Shown: positions 44,031 through 52,940, counted from the stretch's first letter. The stretch is 64,000 nucleotides of DNA from Bacteroidota bacterium (GCA_006218065.1 VBWE01000011.1:193281-257280), one strand, 5' to 3'. Notes: generated from the sequence alone by a model not told the origin. A program made the numbers and translations.

Positions 44031-45551
44031 TTACCTGAGATACGTATATACCGGCCGGAAACTGATATACGGCGAGGCTTCCGTTATATTTTCATATTCA
44101 AACTTTTTATCCGCATGTATCTTCACTTCATCTTCATGATTGCGCCAGCTTCCGCCTTTGGCTTTAGCCGTTCTGTCTTTGACGTCTTTTTTAAAGCTCC
44201 AGGTCCAAACCATTTCGGCTGCGTTTCCTATGGAACAATAAATACCCCAGTCGTTCGGGTTGAAGGAATAAACATCAAAAATTGTTTCCTCCCTGTTCAA
44301 AGCCATCGCCGCAACCGTCTTTGGTGAATCGAGCCGTCCTGTTTTTCCGCATTTGCCGCCGAAAGTATAGTCCCCCGGGCGCAGCATGATATTACACATA
44401 TAGCAGCCATGCTGATTTTTTGCCCGGTTGAAATGCCAGGGAAAAATGGCCGTATCACGATTGGATTTTGCAGCATATTCCCATTCGGGTTCCGTGGGGA
44501 TACGAAGGTCGTTTATCATCGGATCGCCGTTTTTCGCACGCACTTTATTCACCTCCTGCGTCAGCCATTTGCAGTACATCTCGGCACCTTCACGCGTTAC
44601 ATTGACGGCCGGGAAACGATCATACGCCCCATTGATGCAGTAATCTTTTTCGTATCCCGTCTTTTTCTGAACAGCCGTATTCCAGTTCTCGTTGCGCACA
44701 CGCGCTTTCAGGTAATCTTCCGCTCTTCCCTGCATCACGAGATCATACAGAAAAGTGCGGTACTGCAAATTCGTAACTTCTGTTTGCTGCATATAAAAAG
44801 CCTGTACCGAAACGATCGTATCGCCGAAATGGAACGAGCCCATCGGAACGTAAACGTAGGATTCATTTTTTGCGCGACGGTTTTGTGCGGACGAACCGTT
44901 GATCACCTGGTCGATCATAATTTTTTTCTGCCGGGCGTATTTCTTTTTGTCGGATTCCGTCAGCACCGGGATCGTATCGTAAGGGCCGCTATACTCTTCC
45001 GGCAGGAGCCGCGGGGGCTGGTAACCGGTGCGCGAAGAATAATTACTGACGGGAGAAATTTTGCGCTCTTTCAGCGAATCTTCCGTCAACGAGTCGATGA
45101 GCGCGGCGGTGGTTCCCCCGTCCGGGGCACCGGCTGTAATCAGTCCGCCCGAACCGTCCGTGTACACTTCTTCTTTCGCGGGAACTCCGTTTTCCGCAGC
45201 CGGTACGTTTTGCTGTTCTGTACTTTGCCCGGCAACGGCTGCGCCGGATGTATGTTCATTTGTTCCCGTTTGATTCAGCCACCAGGCCAGAAAAATTCCT
45301 GCGGCGAGCACCGGGATCAGCCACAGGCCGTTCAGCCAGCGGCCCGAACCGGCAGCGCCGATACGTTTCAGAAATGCTTTTTCTTTTGCGGGTGTAAATA
45401 GTGCTGCCGGTTCGCCGGCGAATACGATGGATGCGTGCATGTCGTGCAGGTTTTGAGTTTGTTCCGGCGAACCGTTTCCAAAGAGGAAAGCTTCCCGGAG
45501 TAATCCATCGAGCTGCTGCCCGTCGATTATGTCGTTAAACTGCTTTTCCAT
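44031..45551 (-). CDS. membrane-anchored FGE/SUMF1-domain protein
   Basis: 506 aa. Residues 1-90 are cytoplasmic; one membrane helix lies at about 92-112 (WLNGLWLIPVLAAGIFLAWWL), then a Gly/Thr/Ser-rich linker, then an FGE-type domain from about residue 210 (YVPMGSFHFGD, QQTEVTNLQYRTFL, RIPTEPEWEYAAKS, GGSWRNH, ISFRPVY). The catalytic Cys pair of true formylglycine-generating enzymes is missing from the GGSW block, so it resembles the gliding proteins GldJ/GldK in being non-catalytic. Its start overlaps an ECF sigma factor by 17 bp. I infer an anti-sigma or sensor role for the cytoplasmic part. Confidence 0.8.
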   Translation of the reverse strand: MEKQFNDIIDGQQLDGLLREAFLFGNGSPEQTQNLHDMHASIVFAGEPAALFTPAKEKAFLKRIGAAGSGRWLNGLWLIPVLAAGIFLAWWLNQTGTNEHTSGAAVAGQSTEQQNVPAAENGVPAKEEVYTDGSGGLITAGAPDGGTTAALIDSLTEDSLKERKISPVSNYSSRTGYQPPRLLPEEYSGPYDTIPVLTESDKKKYARQKKIMIDQVINGSSAQNRRAKNESYVYVPMGSFHFGDTIVSVQAFYMQQTEVTNLQYRTFLYDLVMQGRAEDYLKARVRNENWNTAVQKKTGYEKDYCINGAYDRFPAVNVTREGAEMYCKWLTQEVNKVRAKNGDPMINDLRIPTEPEWEYAAKSNRDTAIFPWHFNRAKNQHGCYMCNIMLRPGDYTFGGKCGKTGRLDSPKTVAAMALNREETIFDVYSFNPNDWGIYCSIGNAAEMVWTWSFKKDVKDRTAKAKGGSWRNHEDEVKIHADKKFEYENITEASPYISFRPVYTYLR

Positions 45552-46119
45552 GATTTTCCGCTTTGATTTGATTCAACCTTGAATTGATCCGTTCGAGCAG
45601 TTGTTTTTTCAGGCGCTGGTAATACACCTTCAACTGTTCTTCCGGTCTTCCGGCAAATGGTACGATGCGCGCGTAAGGCAGGTCCTGGCTCCGGAGGAGT
45701 AACAAAATCCGCTGCCAGTCTTCCAGCTTGTCCAGTTCCTCCTGCAGCAGCCGCGCGGGCAGCGATTGGGGAACCGGTTCGTTTTCGTCGCTGCCCAACC
45801 GGTAGGCGTGATCTTCCAGCGGTTCGTACTGCAATTCCCTGTTCCGGCGATTGTCGCGCCAGTAATTGCGCAGGTAATTCACGTACGTGGTAAAAACGAA
45901 CGAAGCGAATTTTTCTTCCGAAGCGAAACGGTAATCCTGGTGTACCTCGAGCAACCTGTACAGGGTTTTGTAAACCAGTTCCCAGCTTTCGTCTTCGTCC
46001 AGCTTCCAGGAATGCATACCGTAACCGAGCAACTTGCGCCCGTAACGCACATAGAGTATCTCCATGCCGCCCTGGCCTTTCTGCTGAAGCAAACGATATG
46101 TTTCCTGCCCTTCTTTCAT
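45535..46119 (-). CDS. ECF-type RNA polymerase sigma factor
   Basis: 194 aa, sigma-70 family with regions 2 and 4 only. Region 2 covers about residues 25-95 (ESWELVYKTLYRLLEVHQDY, FASFVFTTYVNYLRNYWRDN). Region 4 covers about 130-190 (LDKLEDWQRILLLLRSQDLPYARIV then the recognition helix PEEQLKVYYQRLKKQLLERI). Its stop lies inside the next gene, which encodes a single-pass membrane protein, the usual arrangement for a sigma factor and its membrane regulator. The target promoters are unknown. Confidence 0.85.
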   Translation of the reverse strand: MKEGQETYRLLQQKGQGGMEILYVRYGRKLLGYGMHSWKLDEDESWELVYKTLYRLLEVHQDYRFASEEKFASFVFTTYVNYLRNYWRDNRRNRELQYEPLEDHAYRLGSDENEPVPQSLPARLLQEELDKLEDWQRILLLLRSQDLPYARIVPFAGRPEEQLKVYYQRLKKQLLERINSRLNQIKAENHGKAV

Positions 46120-46194
46120 CGGTCGGATGACCTTGTTACTTAGTAGAACACGATCCGGTAACAGCTATTGTACCTGTTACAAAAAAAGTCAGTA

Positions 46195-46277
46195 CTGAAT
46201 GGCGAATGCCGAATTGCGAATGAACCCGTGCGGCTGCTTGTGTGCATTCGGCATTCGCAAATCGGCATTCGCAAATT
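46195..46277. repeat. heptamer inverted repeat, CCGAATG family, copy C
   Basis: Left arm 46195-46222, four heptamers (GCGAATG, CCGAATT and variants); right arm 46245-46277 with the complements (CATTCGG, CATTCGC). A 22-nt loop is GC-richer. The right arm runs into the dtd stop codon. A separate small hairpin GTAACAG / CTGTTAC lies at 46158-46180. Confidence 0.92.
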
Positions 46278-46728
46278 ATTCCCTGTTTTTCGTATCGATG
46301 ACTATGGTAACAGGTCCGTCGTTGAGCAGTTCGATTTTCATATCCGCACCGAATTCACCGGTACCGACGGGTTTGCCGAGATCGGCTTCCACCTGTCTGA
46401 CGAACGCTTCATATAAAGGAATGGCCACCGGCGGTTTGGCGGCGCGCAGGTAGGAAGGACGGTTTCCTTTTTTCGTGGACGCGTGGAGGGTGAATTGTGA
46501 AACGACGAGTATGTCGCCGTTCACTTCTTTCACCGAAAGATTCATCACACCGTCCGCATCCGGGAAAATACGCAGGTTCACTAATTTCTGCGAAAGCCAT
46601 TGCAGGTCTTCGGCCGTATCGGGATCTTCGAAGCCGGCAAGCACGAGCAGACCATTCCCGATGGCGCTTTTGATTTGGCCGCCGATGGTAACGGAAGCGC
46701 GACTGACGCGTTGAATGACTGCCCGCAT
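46276..46728 (-). CDS. dtd: D-aminoacyl-tRNA deacylase Dtd
   Basis: 150 aa, exact family length. It starts MRAVIQRVSRASVTIGG. The active-site motif SQFTLHASTKKGNRP and the cross-subunit motif NDGPVTIVID (GP motif) are present. It removes D-amino acids from mischarged tRNA as a homodimer. The stop codon directly touches a heptamer repeat. The gene lies 12 bp downstream of the lipoprotein gene that follows in the list, on the same strand, so the two may be co-transcribed. Confidence 0.96.
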   Translation of the reverse strand: MRAVIQRVSRASVTIGGQIKSAIGNGLLVLAGFEDPDTAEDLQWLSQKLVNLRIFPDADGVMNLSVKEVNGDILVVSQFTLHASTKKGNRPSYLRAAKPPVAIPLYEAFVRQVEADLGKPVGTGEFGADMKIELLNDGPVTIVIDTKNRE

Positions 46729-46740
46729 ATACTTGTAGTA

Positions 46741-47991
46741 TCAATCGAATAAATCGGAAGAACCGGAATCCATATCGTCGGAAGCATCCGGGATTTTACC
46801 CACGAAACCGGAAATCTCGTCCACAATTTTCAGCAGGCGTTTGCTCCAGTCCATTTCTTCCAGCTTAGCCAGGCCGCCCAGCTGGTTTGCCCTGCCGGAA
46901 ATATAATGCCCGCTGATTTTCGCGATGGCCATTTTATCGCTGATCATATTCAGCGCTTTGCCGGGTTCGCGGTTATTCATATACCCTTTGATTTCGGAAG
47001 CTGTTTTCCGTTCGTTTTCCGAAAGCACGCTGCTCTTCTCCAGTTTGCCGAGATAAAGTGCGGCTTTCTCTTTGTCTTCTTTTTTCACTGCGAGATACGC
47101 GCCGACTGTCCAGGTGAGTTCGTTATCAAAACCTCCGGCGGTGGCTTCCTGCAGGAACATTTGCAGATCAGCGTCCGCTTCTTTGTCCTTGTCTTCCATT
47201 TTCATCCGGGCTGTGGCGCGAAGCAGGTAACCGATTCCGCGCCACTGGTGCCAGGCTGCTTCGGGCGAAGGATTTGCAGCTGTATCCAGGGAAGGCCAGG
47301 GATGCTGCATGATGTAGTCCTTTTCTTTTTCGGAAATCGCGAGGTATTCGTCCGCTGCTTTTTCGGACATGTACGGCCAGTCTTCGCGCAGGTAAATCAC
47401 CGAACGCGACATTTTAGCGAGCAGTTTCAGATCGGTATTCCCCAATTGGTCGTCGTTCGTCCGGCTGAGTTCGTACAGCGCGAAACTTTTAGGCGCTTTC
47501 GCAGAAGCATACCAGAGCGCGGCCAGCATAAGGTGTTCGCTGTTCTCATTCAGCCAGGGCAAACCCGACTGGCTGAGATCGGATGATTTTCCGGCCGATA
47601 TTACATAGAGTATGTTTTCCGCGACGGTGGGTAAAGTGTCCTCATCGGTTTCCAGCAGAATTTTCTTCGCGTCCTTCAGTCCGACCGCCACTGTAAAAAG
47701 TTTACTCACCACCGCGGTCAGCGAAGAATCCTTTTTTACCTCTCCCATTTCCATCGCCGTGCTTCCGGCCAGCGCGAGCAGGGCTGTACGTGCATCATGA
47801 AACGATTCGCTTTGCCCGGTTGCGGCCGTTCCGCGAAGGGCCACTTTAAATGCCTTGTAGAAATCGGTCGTTGTTCCTTCCATGCGTTTCTGCATTTCCG
47901 CCTGTTCGCGCTTGATGGGATCTTCCGATTCGCAGGAGAGTGCGGAGAGTAAGAGGGAAAACGTAAGTATCCGGAAGGCGCTGCGCTTCAT
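46741..47991 (-). CDS. lipoprotein with helical repeats
   Basis: 416 aa. The signal peptide ends in a lipobox LSALSC (Cys about residue 20). The mature protein is mostly helical with no membrane segment. Alternating helices of about 15 residues (residues 150-370) look like TPR or HEAT-type repeats without a clear consensus. The end carries an acidic run DASDDMDSGSSDLFD. The function is unknown; it precedes dtd by 12 bp on the same strand. Confidence 0.75.
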   Translation of the reverse strand: MKRSAFRILTFSLLLSALSCESEDPIKREQAEMQKRMEGTTTDFYKAFKVALRGTAATGQSESFHDARTALLALAGSTAMEMGEVKKDSSLTAVVSKLFTVAVGLKDAKKILLETDEDTLPTVAENILYVISAGKSSDLSQSGLPWLNENSEHLMLAALWYASAKAPKSFALYELSRTNDDQLGNTDLKLLAKMSRSVIYLREDWPYMSEKAADEYLAISEKEKDYIMQHPWPSLDTAANPSPEAAWHQWRGIGYLLRATARMKMEDKDKEADADLQMFLQEATAGGFDNELTWTVGAYLAVKKEDKEKAALYLGKLEKSSVLSENERKTASEIKGYMNNREPGKALNMISDKMAIAKISGHYISGRANQLGGLAKLEEMDWSKRLLKIVDEISGFVGKIPDASDDMDSGSSDLFD

Positions 47992-48075
47992 GTTTTGTTT
48001 TTTACGTGTCTATATTCCAAATCTATTAAAAGCTCGCTGATAAGTGAGTATCTATATTGCAGGAAGTCCAAAAAT

Positions 48076-48178
48076 TCACCGCAGAGACGCGGAGACGCAG
48101 AGCCTCCCCACAAGCCATGGCCGCTGAGTTTGGAATTGCTCTGCGGTTACTCTGCGCCCCTGCGTCTCTGCGGTGAAG
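48076..48178. repeat. octamer inverted repeat, CGCAGAGA family
   Basis: The arms 48076-48103 and 48151-48178 pair at 25 of 28 positions. Each arm is three octamers, CGCAGAGA or a variant (CGCGGAGA, CGCAGGGG on the other strand), in strict period eight. An extra half-copy CTCTGCGGT lies at 48139. Confidence 0.92.
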
Positions 48179-48212
48179 AGCGAATATCTTCAACCCGGGA
48201 TACTATCATTAT

Positions 48213-49163
48213 TTAATCCTCATACTCCTTTTTCAGTTCTTCTCCCGTGAGAATTCCCAGGTAACAATCGTATCTCGTCAGGGCGATATGTCCTTCATCC
48301 ACGGCTTTTCGCACCGCACAACCCGGTTCGTGGTGATGCAGGCAATCATCGAATTTGCATTGATTAAAGCGTGCGCGCATCTCCGGGAAAAAATGCGACA
48401 GTTCCTCTTTCTCCACGTCGATAATTCCAAACTCCTTGATACCGGGCGTGTCGATTATAAAACCGGGATTGCCGCTGCCGCCGCTCATTTCAAACATCTC
48501 GGCAAAAGTGGTGGTATGCTTTCCTTTGTTATGCGCTTCCGATATTTCTCCCGTACGAAGATCCAGCGCAGGTTCGATGGCATTGATCAGCGTACTTTTC
48601 CCGACGCCGGAATGACCGGAAATAAGATTGACCTTTCCCTGCATCACGGCGCGCAATTGCTCCACGCCGTCCTTATCAAATGAAGAAAGGAAGTGGCAGG
48701 CATACCCGAGGCTTTCGTAAAGCTGAACCAGTTGATTCACATAATCGATCAGTTCCTCGTCGAGCAAATCGCGTTTATTGAAAATCACGCCTGCCGGGAT
48801 CGAGTATGCTTCGGCGGTAACCAGGAAACGGTCGATAAAGCCGGTGGATGTGCGCGGTTCGATGAGCGTGGCCATAACATACGCGCAATCGATATTCGCC
48901 GCAATGATATGCGTTTGCTTCGAGAGGTTGGTCGAGCGGCGGATGATGTAATTTTTCCGGTCATACAGTTTCACGATGGTTCCCGTGCCGTCCCGTTCAT
49001 CCGTTTCCACCTCCACGTGGTCGCCGACAGCAATCGGGTTCGTGTTTTTCACGTTCAGGCCTTTGATCCGGAACTGGCCTTTGATCCGGCATTCCAGGCG
49101 CTGCCGGTTTTCGAGCAATACGGTGTACCAACTTCCTGTGGAGCGAAGCACTGTGCCGTTCAT
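48213..49163 (-). CDS. rsgA: ribosome small-subunit GTPase RsgA
   Basis: 316 aa from ATG 49163; the longer frame to 49343 only translates the heptamer repeat region. An N-terminal OB fold is followed by a circularly permuted GTPase (NKRDLL before GHSGVGKSTLINAIEP, then DTPGIKEFG) and a zinc-binding tail CKFDDCLHHHEPGC. It helps mature the 30S subunit. A TACCTTTA promoter element (49169-49176, minus strand) ends 5 nt before the start. Confidence 0.95.
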   Translation of the reverse strand: MNGTVLRSTGSWYTVLLENRQRLECRIKGQFRIKGLNVKNTNPIAVGDHVEVETDERDGTGTIVKLYDRKNYIIRRSTNLSKQTHIIAANIDCAYVMATLIEPRTSTGFIDRFLVTAEAYSIPAGVIFNKRDLLDEELIDYVNQLVQLYESLGYACHFLSSFDKDGVEQLRAVMQGKVNLISGHSGVGKSTLINAIEPALDLRTGEISEAHNKGKHTTTFAEMFEMSGGSGNPGFIIDTPGIKEFGIIDVEKEELSHFFPEMRARFNQCKFDDCLHHHEPGCAVRKAVDEGHIALTRYDCYLGILTGEELKKEYED

Positions 49164-49168
49164 GATGG

Positions 49169-49176
49169 TAAAGGTA
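49169..49176 (-). promoter_or_regulatory. -7 element TACCTTTA before rsgA
   Basis: TAnnTTTG with the last base changed, 5 nt before ATG 49163; it supports the short start. Confidence 0.5.
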
Positions 49177-49204
49177 TGGTGTAAAACTATTCGTTGCTCC
49201 CGGG

Positions 49205-49372
49205 GTACAGATTTGAGATGGGAGATTTGAGATATGAGATTTGAGACGGGAGATTTGAGACACGGGTTGTTCGCCAGGTCTCTCCCGATGGCTATCGGGA
49301 CGCTCGACCTGACGAGTATATAGTCCAGTGCCTCCTTTCTCATATCTCAAGTCTCCCGTCTCAAATCTGTAC
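49205..49372. repeat. heptamer inverted repeat, GAGATNN family
   Basis: Left arm: eight exact-period heptamers from 49208 to 49263 of the form GAGAYNN (the first is CAGATTT). Right arm: five heptamers on the opposite strand, 49336-49371. About 34 of 36 bases pair. The loop holds a second nested palindrome, CAGGTC ... GACCTG (49275-49311), around TCCCGATGGCTATCGGGA (49283-49300). The element sits between divergent rsgA and ppk2. Confidence 0.95.
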
Positions 49373-49431
49373 ATCACATCCGTACCTCAAAAAATCTTTA
49401 CTTACCTTTCCTATCTACAAGCAAACGATCT

Positions 49432-50178
49432 ATGCCGCTCAATAAAATATCCACCAGGGCCCCGAAAAATTTCAATAAAGCGAAAACCAAAACACGTACG
49501 GCACAACTGGTCGGTGAAATCGGCGAGTTGCAGAAAATACTCTATGCCCAGTCAAAACACAGCCTGCTCGTTGTGCTGCAGGGGCTCGACGCTTCGGGCA
49601 AGGACGGGCTCGTGGCCAGTGTTTTTAAAGGCGTCAACCCGCTGGGCTGTTCGGTGAAAGCATTCAAAGTGCCTTCCACGGAAGAGCGGGCGCATGATTT
49701 CCTGTGGCGTATTCACCGCGAAGCGCCCGAACGCGGGATGATCAGAATTTTCAACCGGTCGCATTACGAAGACGTACTGGTTCCCTGGGTGGAAGGACAG
49801 ATCGATGAAAAGACGCTGAAAAAACGGTACGGGCACATCAACGATTTCGAATACCTGCTGGCGGAAAACAATACGACCATCCTGAAATTCTATCTTCATA
49901 TATCGCCCGGGGAACAGCACGATCGCCTGGTGGAACGAAAAACGAACAAGCTGAAATTCTGGAAGCACAATGACGGCGACTGGGAAACGGCCAAAAAATT
50001 CGATCGTTACATCAACGCATACGAAAACATTTTCAGGAACTGCAACCGGCCGGAATGGATCGTCGTTCCTTCCGACCAGAACTGGTACAAAGAATATCTC
50101 GTGGCTGAAAAAATCGTGGAAGCGCTGCGCGGCATGAAACTCGCGTACCCGTCAAAGATCAATTCGGGTAAGGGTTGA
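49432..50178 (+). CDS. polyphosphate kinase 2 family protein
   Basis: 248 aa. Walker A LQGLDASGKDGLVASV lies at about residues 42-57. The lid and Walker B regions are KVPSTEERAHDFLWRIH and IRIFNRSHYEDVLVPWVEG. It transfers phosphate between polyphosphate and nucleoside di- or monophosphates in the cytosol. Length and single-domain form suit class I or III PPK2; the nucleotide preference cannot be decided. No PPK1 or exopolyphosphatase gene is nearby. Confidence 0.92.
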   Translation: MPLNKISTRAPKNFNKAKTKTRTAQLVGEIGELQKILYAQSKHSLLVVLQGLDASGKDGLVASVFKGVNPLGCSVKAFKVPSTEERAHDFLWRIHREAPERGMIRIFNRSHYEDVLVPWVEGQIDEKTLKKRYGHINDFEYLLAENNTTILKFYLHISPGEQHDRLVERKTNKLKFWKHNDGDWETAKKFDRYINAYENIFRNCNRPEWIVVPSDQNWYKEYLVAEKIVEALRGMKLAYPSKINSGKG

Positions 50179-50232
50179 ACGTATCCCGGGACTTTCGTAA
50201 TTGCACAACTTGCTTACATTTGAATACCCGGC

Positions 50233-50433
50233 ATGAAACATTTCCACAACTGGTTCATTGGCGACTGCCTCGCGAAAACCAACAACTTTTATGAACGCGT
50301 GAAGGAACTGCTGCAAAATACTTCGGGTGAAAATACGTTGTCACAGAAGAACAACATACTCTCCACGTTTTACGACTGGAAGGGAAAGCAGGAACAGATC
50401 GGCGATGTCTGTATCTTTGGGGTGAAGATTTGA
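50233..50433 (+). CDS. small hypothetical protein
   Basis: 66 aa, no signal or membrane segment; it begins MKHFHNWFIGDC and has mixed charges. A TACATTTG promoter-like element at 50215-50222 ends 10 nt before the ATG, which supports expression. The family is not recognised. The end of the frame contains the promoter element of gldA, so part of it may be non-coding. Confidence 0.45.
   Translation: MKHFHNWFIGDCLAKTNNFYERVKELLQNTSGENTLSQKNNILSTFYDWKGKQEQIGDVCIFGVKI
50412..50419 (+). promoter_or_regulatory. -7 element TATCTTTG before gldA
   Basis: Exact TAnnTTTG, 30 nt before the gldA ATG. Confidence 0.55.
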
Positions 50434-50449
50434 AACGAATCCGGAAAAC

Positions 50450-51358
50450 ATGTCCATCAAAGTCGAATACATCACGAAAATGTACGGCGAGCAATACGCG
50501 CTCGACAACATATCGTTTGAAGTGAATACCGGGGAGATCGTCGGTTTTCTCGGCCCGAACGGCGCAGGGAAAAGCACGATGATGAAAATCCTCACCTGCT
50601 ACCTTCCGCCTTCCGCCGGCACGGCCACGGTGAACGGGTACAACGTAATGGAAAACCCGATCGAGGTAAAGAAAAGCGTGGGCTACCTGCCCGAACACAA
50701 CCCGCTTTACTTAGACATGTACGTGAAGGAATACCTCGAATTCATTGCACGCATCCACAAAGTAAACAGCGTTAAAAAACGGGTGGCCGAAATGGTGGAA
50801 ACCACCGGCCTGCAGGTGGAACAGCACAAGAAGATCGGGGCGCTTTCGAAAGGATACCGACAGCGCGTGGGCCTGGCGCAGGCGCTGATACACGACCCGG
50901 AAGTGCTGATCCTCGACGAACCGACGACCGGCCTCGACCCGAACCAGCTGGAAGAAATACGCCGGCTGATCAAAAACATCGGGCGGCAGAAAACGGTTAT
51001 GCTTTCCACGCACATCATGCAGGAAGTGGAACTGCTCTGCAGCCGGGTCATCATCATCGACAAGGGAAAAATTGTTACCGACAAAGAAACCGGCGCATTG
51101 CAGCAGGCCGACGAAAACCGCATCATCATCGTCGTTGAATTCGATAAAACGACTTCAATCGATGCGCTTAAACAGATCGGCGGCGTGCTCGAAGCGGTGG
51201 AAACCAAAACCAATACGTACCAGATCGTTTCAGAAACCAGCCCGGATATCCGCCCGGCCCTTTTCCGGTTCGCGGTTGACAACAAACTCTCTATCCTCGA
51301 GATGCAGCGCGAAGAATTGAAACTGGAAGATGTGTTCAAGAAGCTGACGAAAAAATAG
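50450..51358 (+). CDS. gldA: gliding-motility ABC transporter ATPase GldA
   Basis: 302 aa. Walker A GPNGAGKST is at about residues 36-44, the signature reads LSKGYRQRVGLAQAL (LSKGY is usual for GldA) and Walker B is LILDEPTTGLDP. The C-terminal 80 residues form the extra domain of the DrrA/GldA branch. It is expected to energise the GldF-GldG permease; gldFG are not in the window, and in Flavobacterium gldA is also separate. Because related ATPases exist for other exporters, the Gld assignment is likely but not certain. Confidence 0.85.
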   Translation: MSIKVEYITKMYGEQYALDNISFEVNTGEIVGFLGPNGAGKSTMMKILTCYLPPSAGTATVNGYNVMENPIEVKKSVGYLPEHNPLYLDMYVKEYLEFIARIHKVNSVKKRVAEMVETTGLQVEQHKKIGALSKGYRQRVGLAQALIHDPEVLILDEPTTGLDPNQLEEIRRLIKNIGRQKTVMLSTHIMQEVELLCSRVIIIDKGKIVTDKETGALQQADENRIIIVVEFDKTTSIDALKQIGGVLEAVETKTNTYQIVSETSPDIRPALFRFAVDNKLSILEMQREELKLEDVFKKLTKK

Positions 51359-51424
51359 TAGCGGGTATTTCCTCCGAAGTAGTTTCTGCAAAGCAAAACA
51401 ATCGTTTCCGCCGGATCAGTATCC

Positions 51425-51536
51425 GTCAAGCGGCAGTCCAGCGGCAGGCTTTTGTGGCGTATTGGTTCAACAGCAAAACTGTTGAACCAATACTTATACG
51501 ATAATAACCGATAATGCAAGCCTGCCACTTGACGAA
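51425..51536. repeat. nested palindromes upstream of metK
   Basis: Inner hairpin: a perfect 15-bp stem, GTATTGGTTCAACAG (51459-51473) with CTGTTGAACCAATAC (51479-51493) and a 5-nt loop. Outer arms: GTCAAG-CGGCAG ... GGCAGGCTT on the left pair with AAGCCTGCCACTTGAC on the right (to 51536). CGATAAT occurs twice between the inner hairpin and the right outer arm. No T run. Confidence 0.88.
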
Positions 51537-51644
51537 ATGCCGGCTTCCCCGAGAAAAGAATCGCGGAAGAATTTTAAACAGTCTGAAGAAGTACGAAAAG
51601 CGAAAAACAGTACCTTAGCGCCTCTAAAATCAAACAACAGCAAG

Positions 51645-52886
51645 ATGTCATACCTCTTTACTTCCGAATCGGTTTCGGAAGGTCACCCGGATAAAGTGGC
51701 CGACCAGATTTCCGATGCCGTTATCGACGCATTCCTGACCTATGATCCGAATGCCAAAGTGGCCTGCGAAACTTTCGTAACCACCGGGCTCGTGGTAATC
51801 GGCGGAGAAATCAAATGCAATGCCGAGGCCAAATCCAAAGTGGACGTGCAGGAAATCGCGCGCGAAGTGATCCGTAAAATCGGGTACACCAAATCGGAAT
51901 ACCAGTTCGATTCCATTTCCTGCGGCATACTCAACGCGCTGCACGAACAGTCGAGCGATATCCGCCAGGGCGTGGAGCGCAAGAAAGAAGCGGAACAGGG
52001 CGCCGGCGACCAGGGCATGATGTTCGGCTTCGCCTGCCGCGAAACGGATAATTATATGCCGCTTCCGCTCGAGCTTTCACACATGCTCCTGCGCGAACTG
52101 GCCGCCATCCGCCGCGAAGGCAAACAAATGAAGTACCTGCGTCCCGATGCGAAATCACAGGTAACCATCGAATACAACGACAACGGTTCACCCAGCCGCA
52201 TCGATACGATCGTAGTCAGCACGCAGCACGACGATTTCGCTGCCGACAAAAAAATGCTCGACCAGATCCGCAAAGATGTGATCAATATTCTCGTTCCGCG
52301 CGTAAAGAAAAAATTGCCCGCACGCATCCAGAAACTGTTCGGAACAGACATCAAATACCATATCAATCCCACAGGCAAATTTGTGATCGGCGGTCCGCAC
52401 GGCGATACCGGCCTGACCGGGCGTAAAATCATCGTGGACACCTACGGCGGACGCGGTGCGCACGGCGGCGGCGCTTTCTCGGGCAAAGACAGCTCGAAAG
52501 TGGATCGCTCGGCGGCTTACGCAACCCGTCATATCGCCAAAAACCTGGTTGCCGCCGGCATCGCCGACGAGTGCCTGGTACAGGTAGCTTACGCGATCGG
52601 CGTAGCGCAGCCCGTCGGACTTTACATCAACACGTACGGCAGCTCGAAAATCAAAATGAGCGACGGTGAAATCGCAGCCAAAGTGGCCAAACTGGTGGAT
52701 ATGCGTCCCGCAGCCATCGTAAGCCGCTTCGGGCTGAAACACCCGATCTATGCGGAAACTGCGGCATACGGACACATGGGCCGCACACCCGGCGTAAAAA
52801 CCGTGAACGGTAAAAAGTACGATACCTTCGGATGGGAAAAACTCGATCTCGTCGATACGTTCAAAAAAGCCTTCAAGGCGAACTGA
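51645..52886 (+). CDS. metK: S-adenosylmethionine synthetase MetK
   Basis: 413 aa from ATG 51645; the frame opening at 51537 adds a basic stretch that is not part of the family. It starts [21 protein letters not shown]. The signatures [10 protein letters not shown] (ATP) and [16 protein letters not shown] (P-loop-like) are present. It makes AdoMet from Met and ATP. No known SAM riboswitch fold could be matched in the leader, but a nested palindrome lies there. Confidence 0.97.
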   Translation: MSYLFTSESVSEGHPDKVADQISDAVIDAFLTYDPNAKVACETFVTTGLVVIGGEIKCNAEAKSKVDVQEIAREVIRKIGYTKSEYQFDSISCGILNALHEQSSDIRQGVERKKEAEQGAGDQGMMFGFACRETDNYMPLPLELSHMLLRELAAIRREGKQMKYLRPDAKSQVTIEYNDNGSPSRIDTIVVSTQHDDFAADKKMLDQIRKDVINILVPRVKKKLPARIQKLFGTDIKYHINPTGKFVIGGPHGDTGLTGRKIIVDTYGGRGAHGGGAFSGKDSSKVDRSAAYATRHIAKNLVAAGIADECLVQVAYAIGVAQPVGLYINTYGSSKIKMSDGEIAAKVAKLVDMRPAAIVSRFGLKHPIYAETAAYGHMGRTPGVKTVNGKKYDTFGWEKLDLVDTFKKAFKAN

Positions 52887-52910
52887 ATATCCGAGCAATT
52901 ATAAAAAAAG

Positions 52911-52940
52911 AAAAATCCCGGTCGATCGACCGGGATTTTT
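52911..52940 (+). terminator. intrinsic terminator of metK
   Basis: AAAAATCCCGGTC (52911-52923) and GACCGGGATTTTT (52928-52940), perfect 13-bp stem with a GATC loop and T run. Confidence 0.95.

Noticed and set aside
43202-46277. CRISPR array
   Set aside because: Units are 7 nt without spacers, and no cas gene is present in the window.
51361-51644. SAM riboswitch ahead of metK
   Set aside because: A structured leader is present, but its stems and loops do not match the conserved cores of SAM riboswitch classes as I know them; recorded only as a palindrome.
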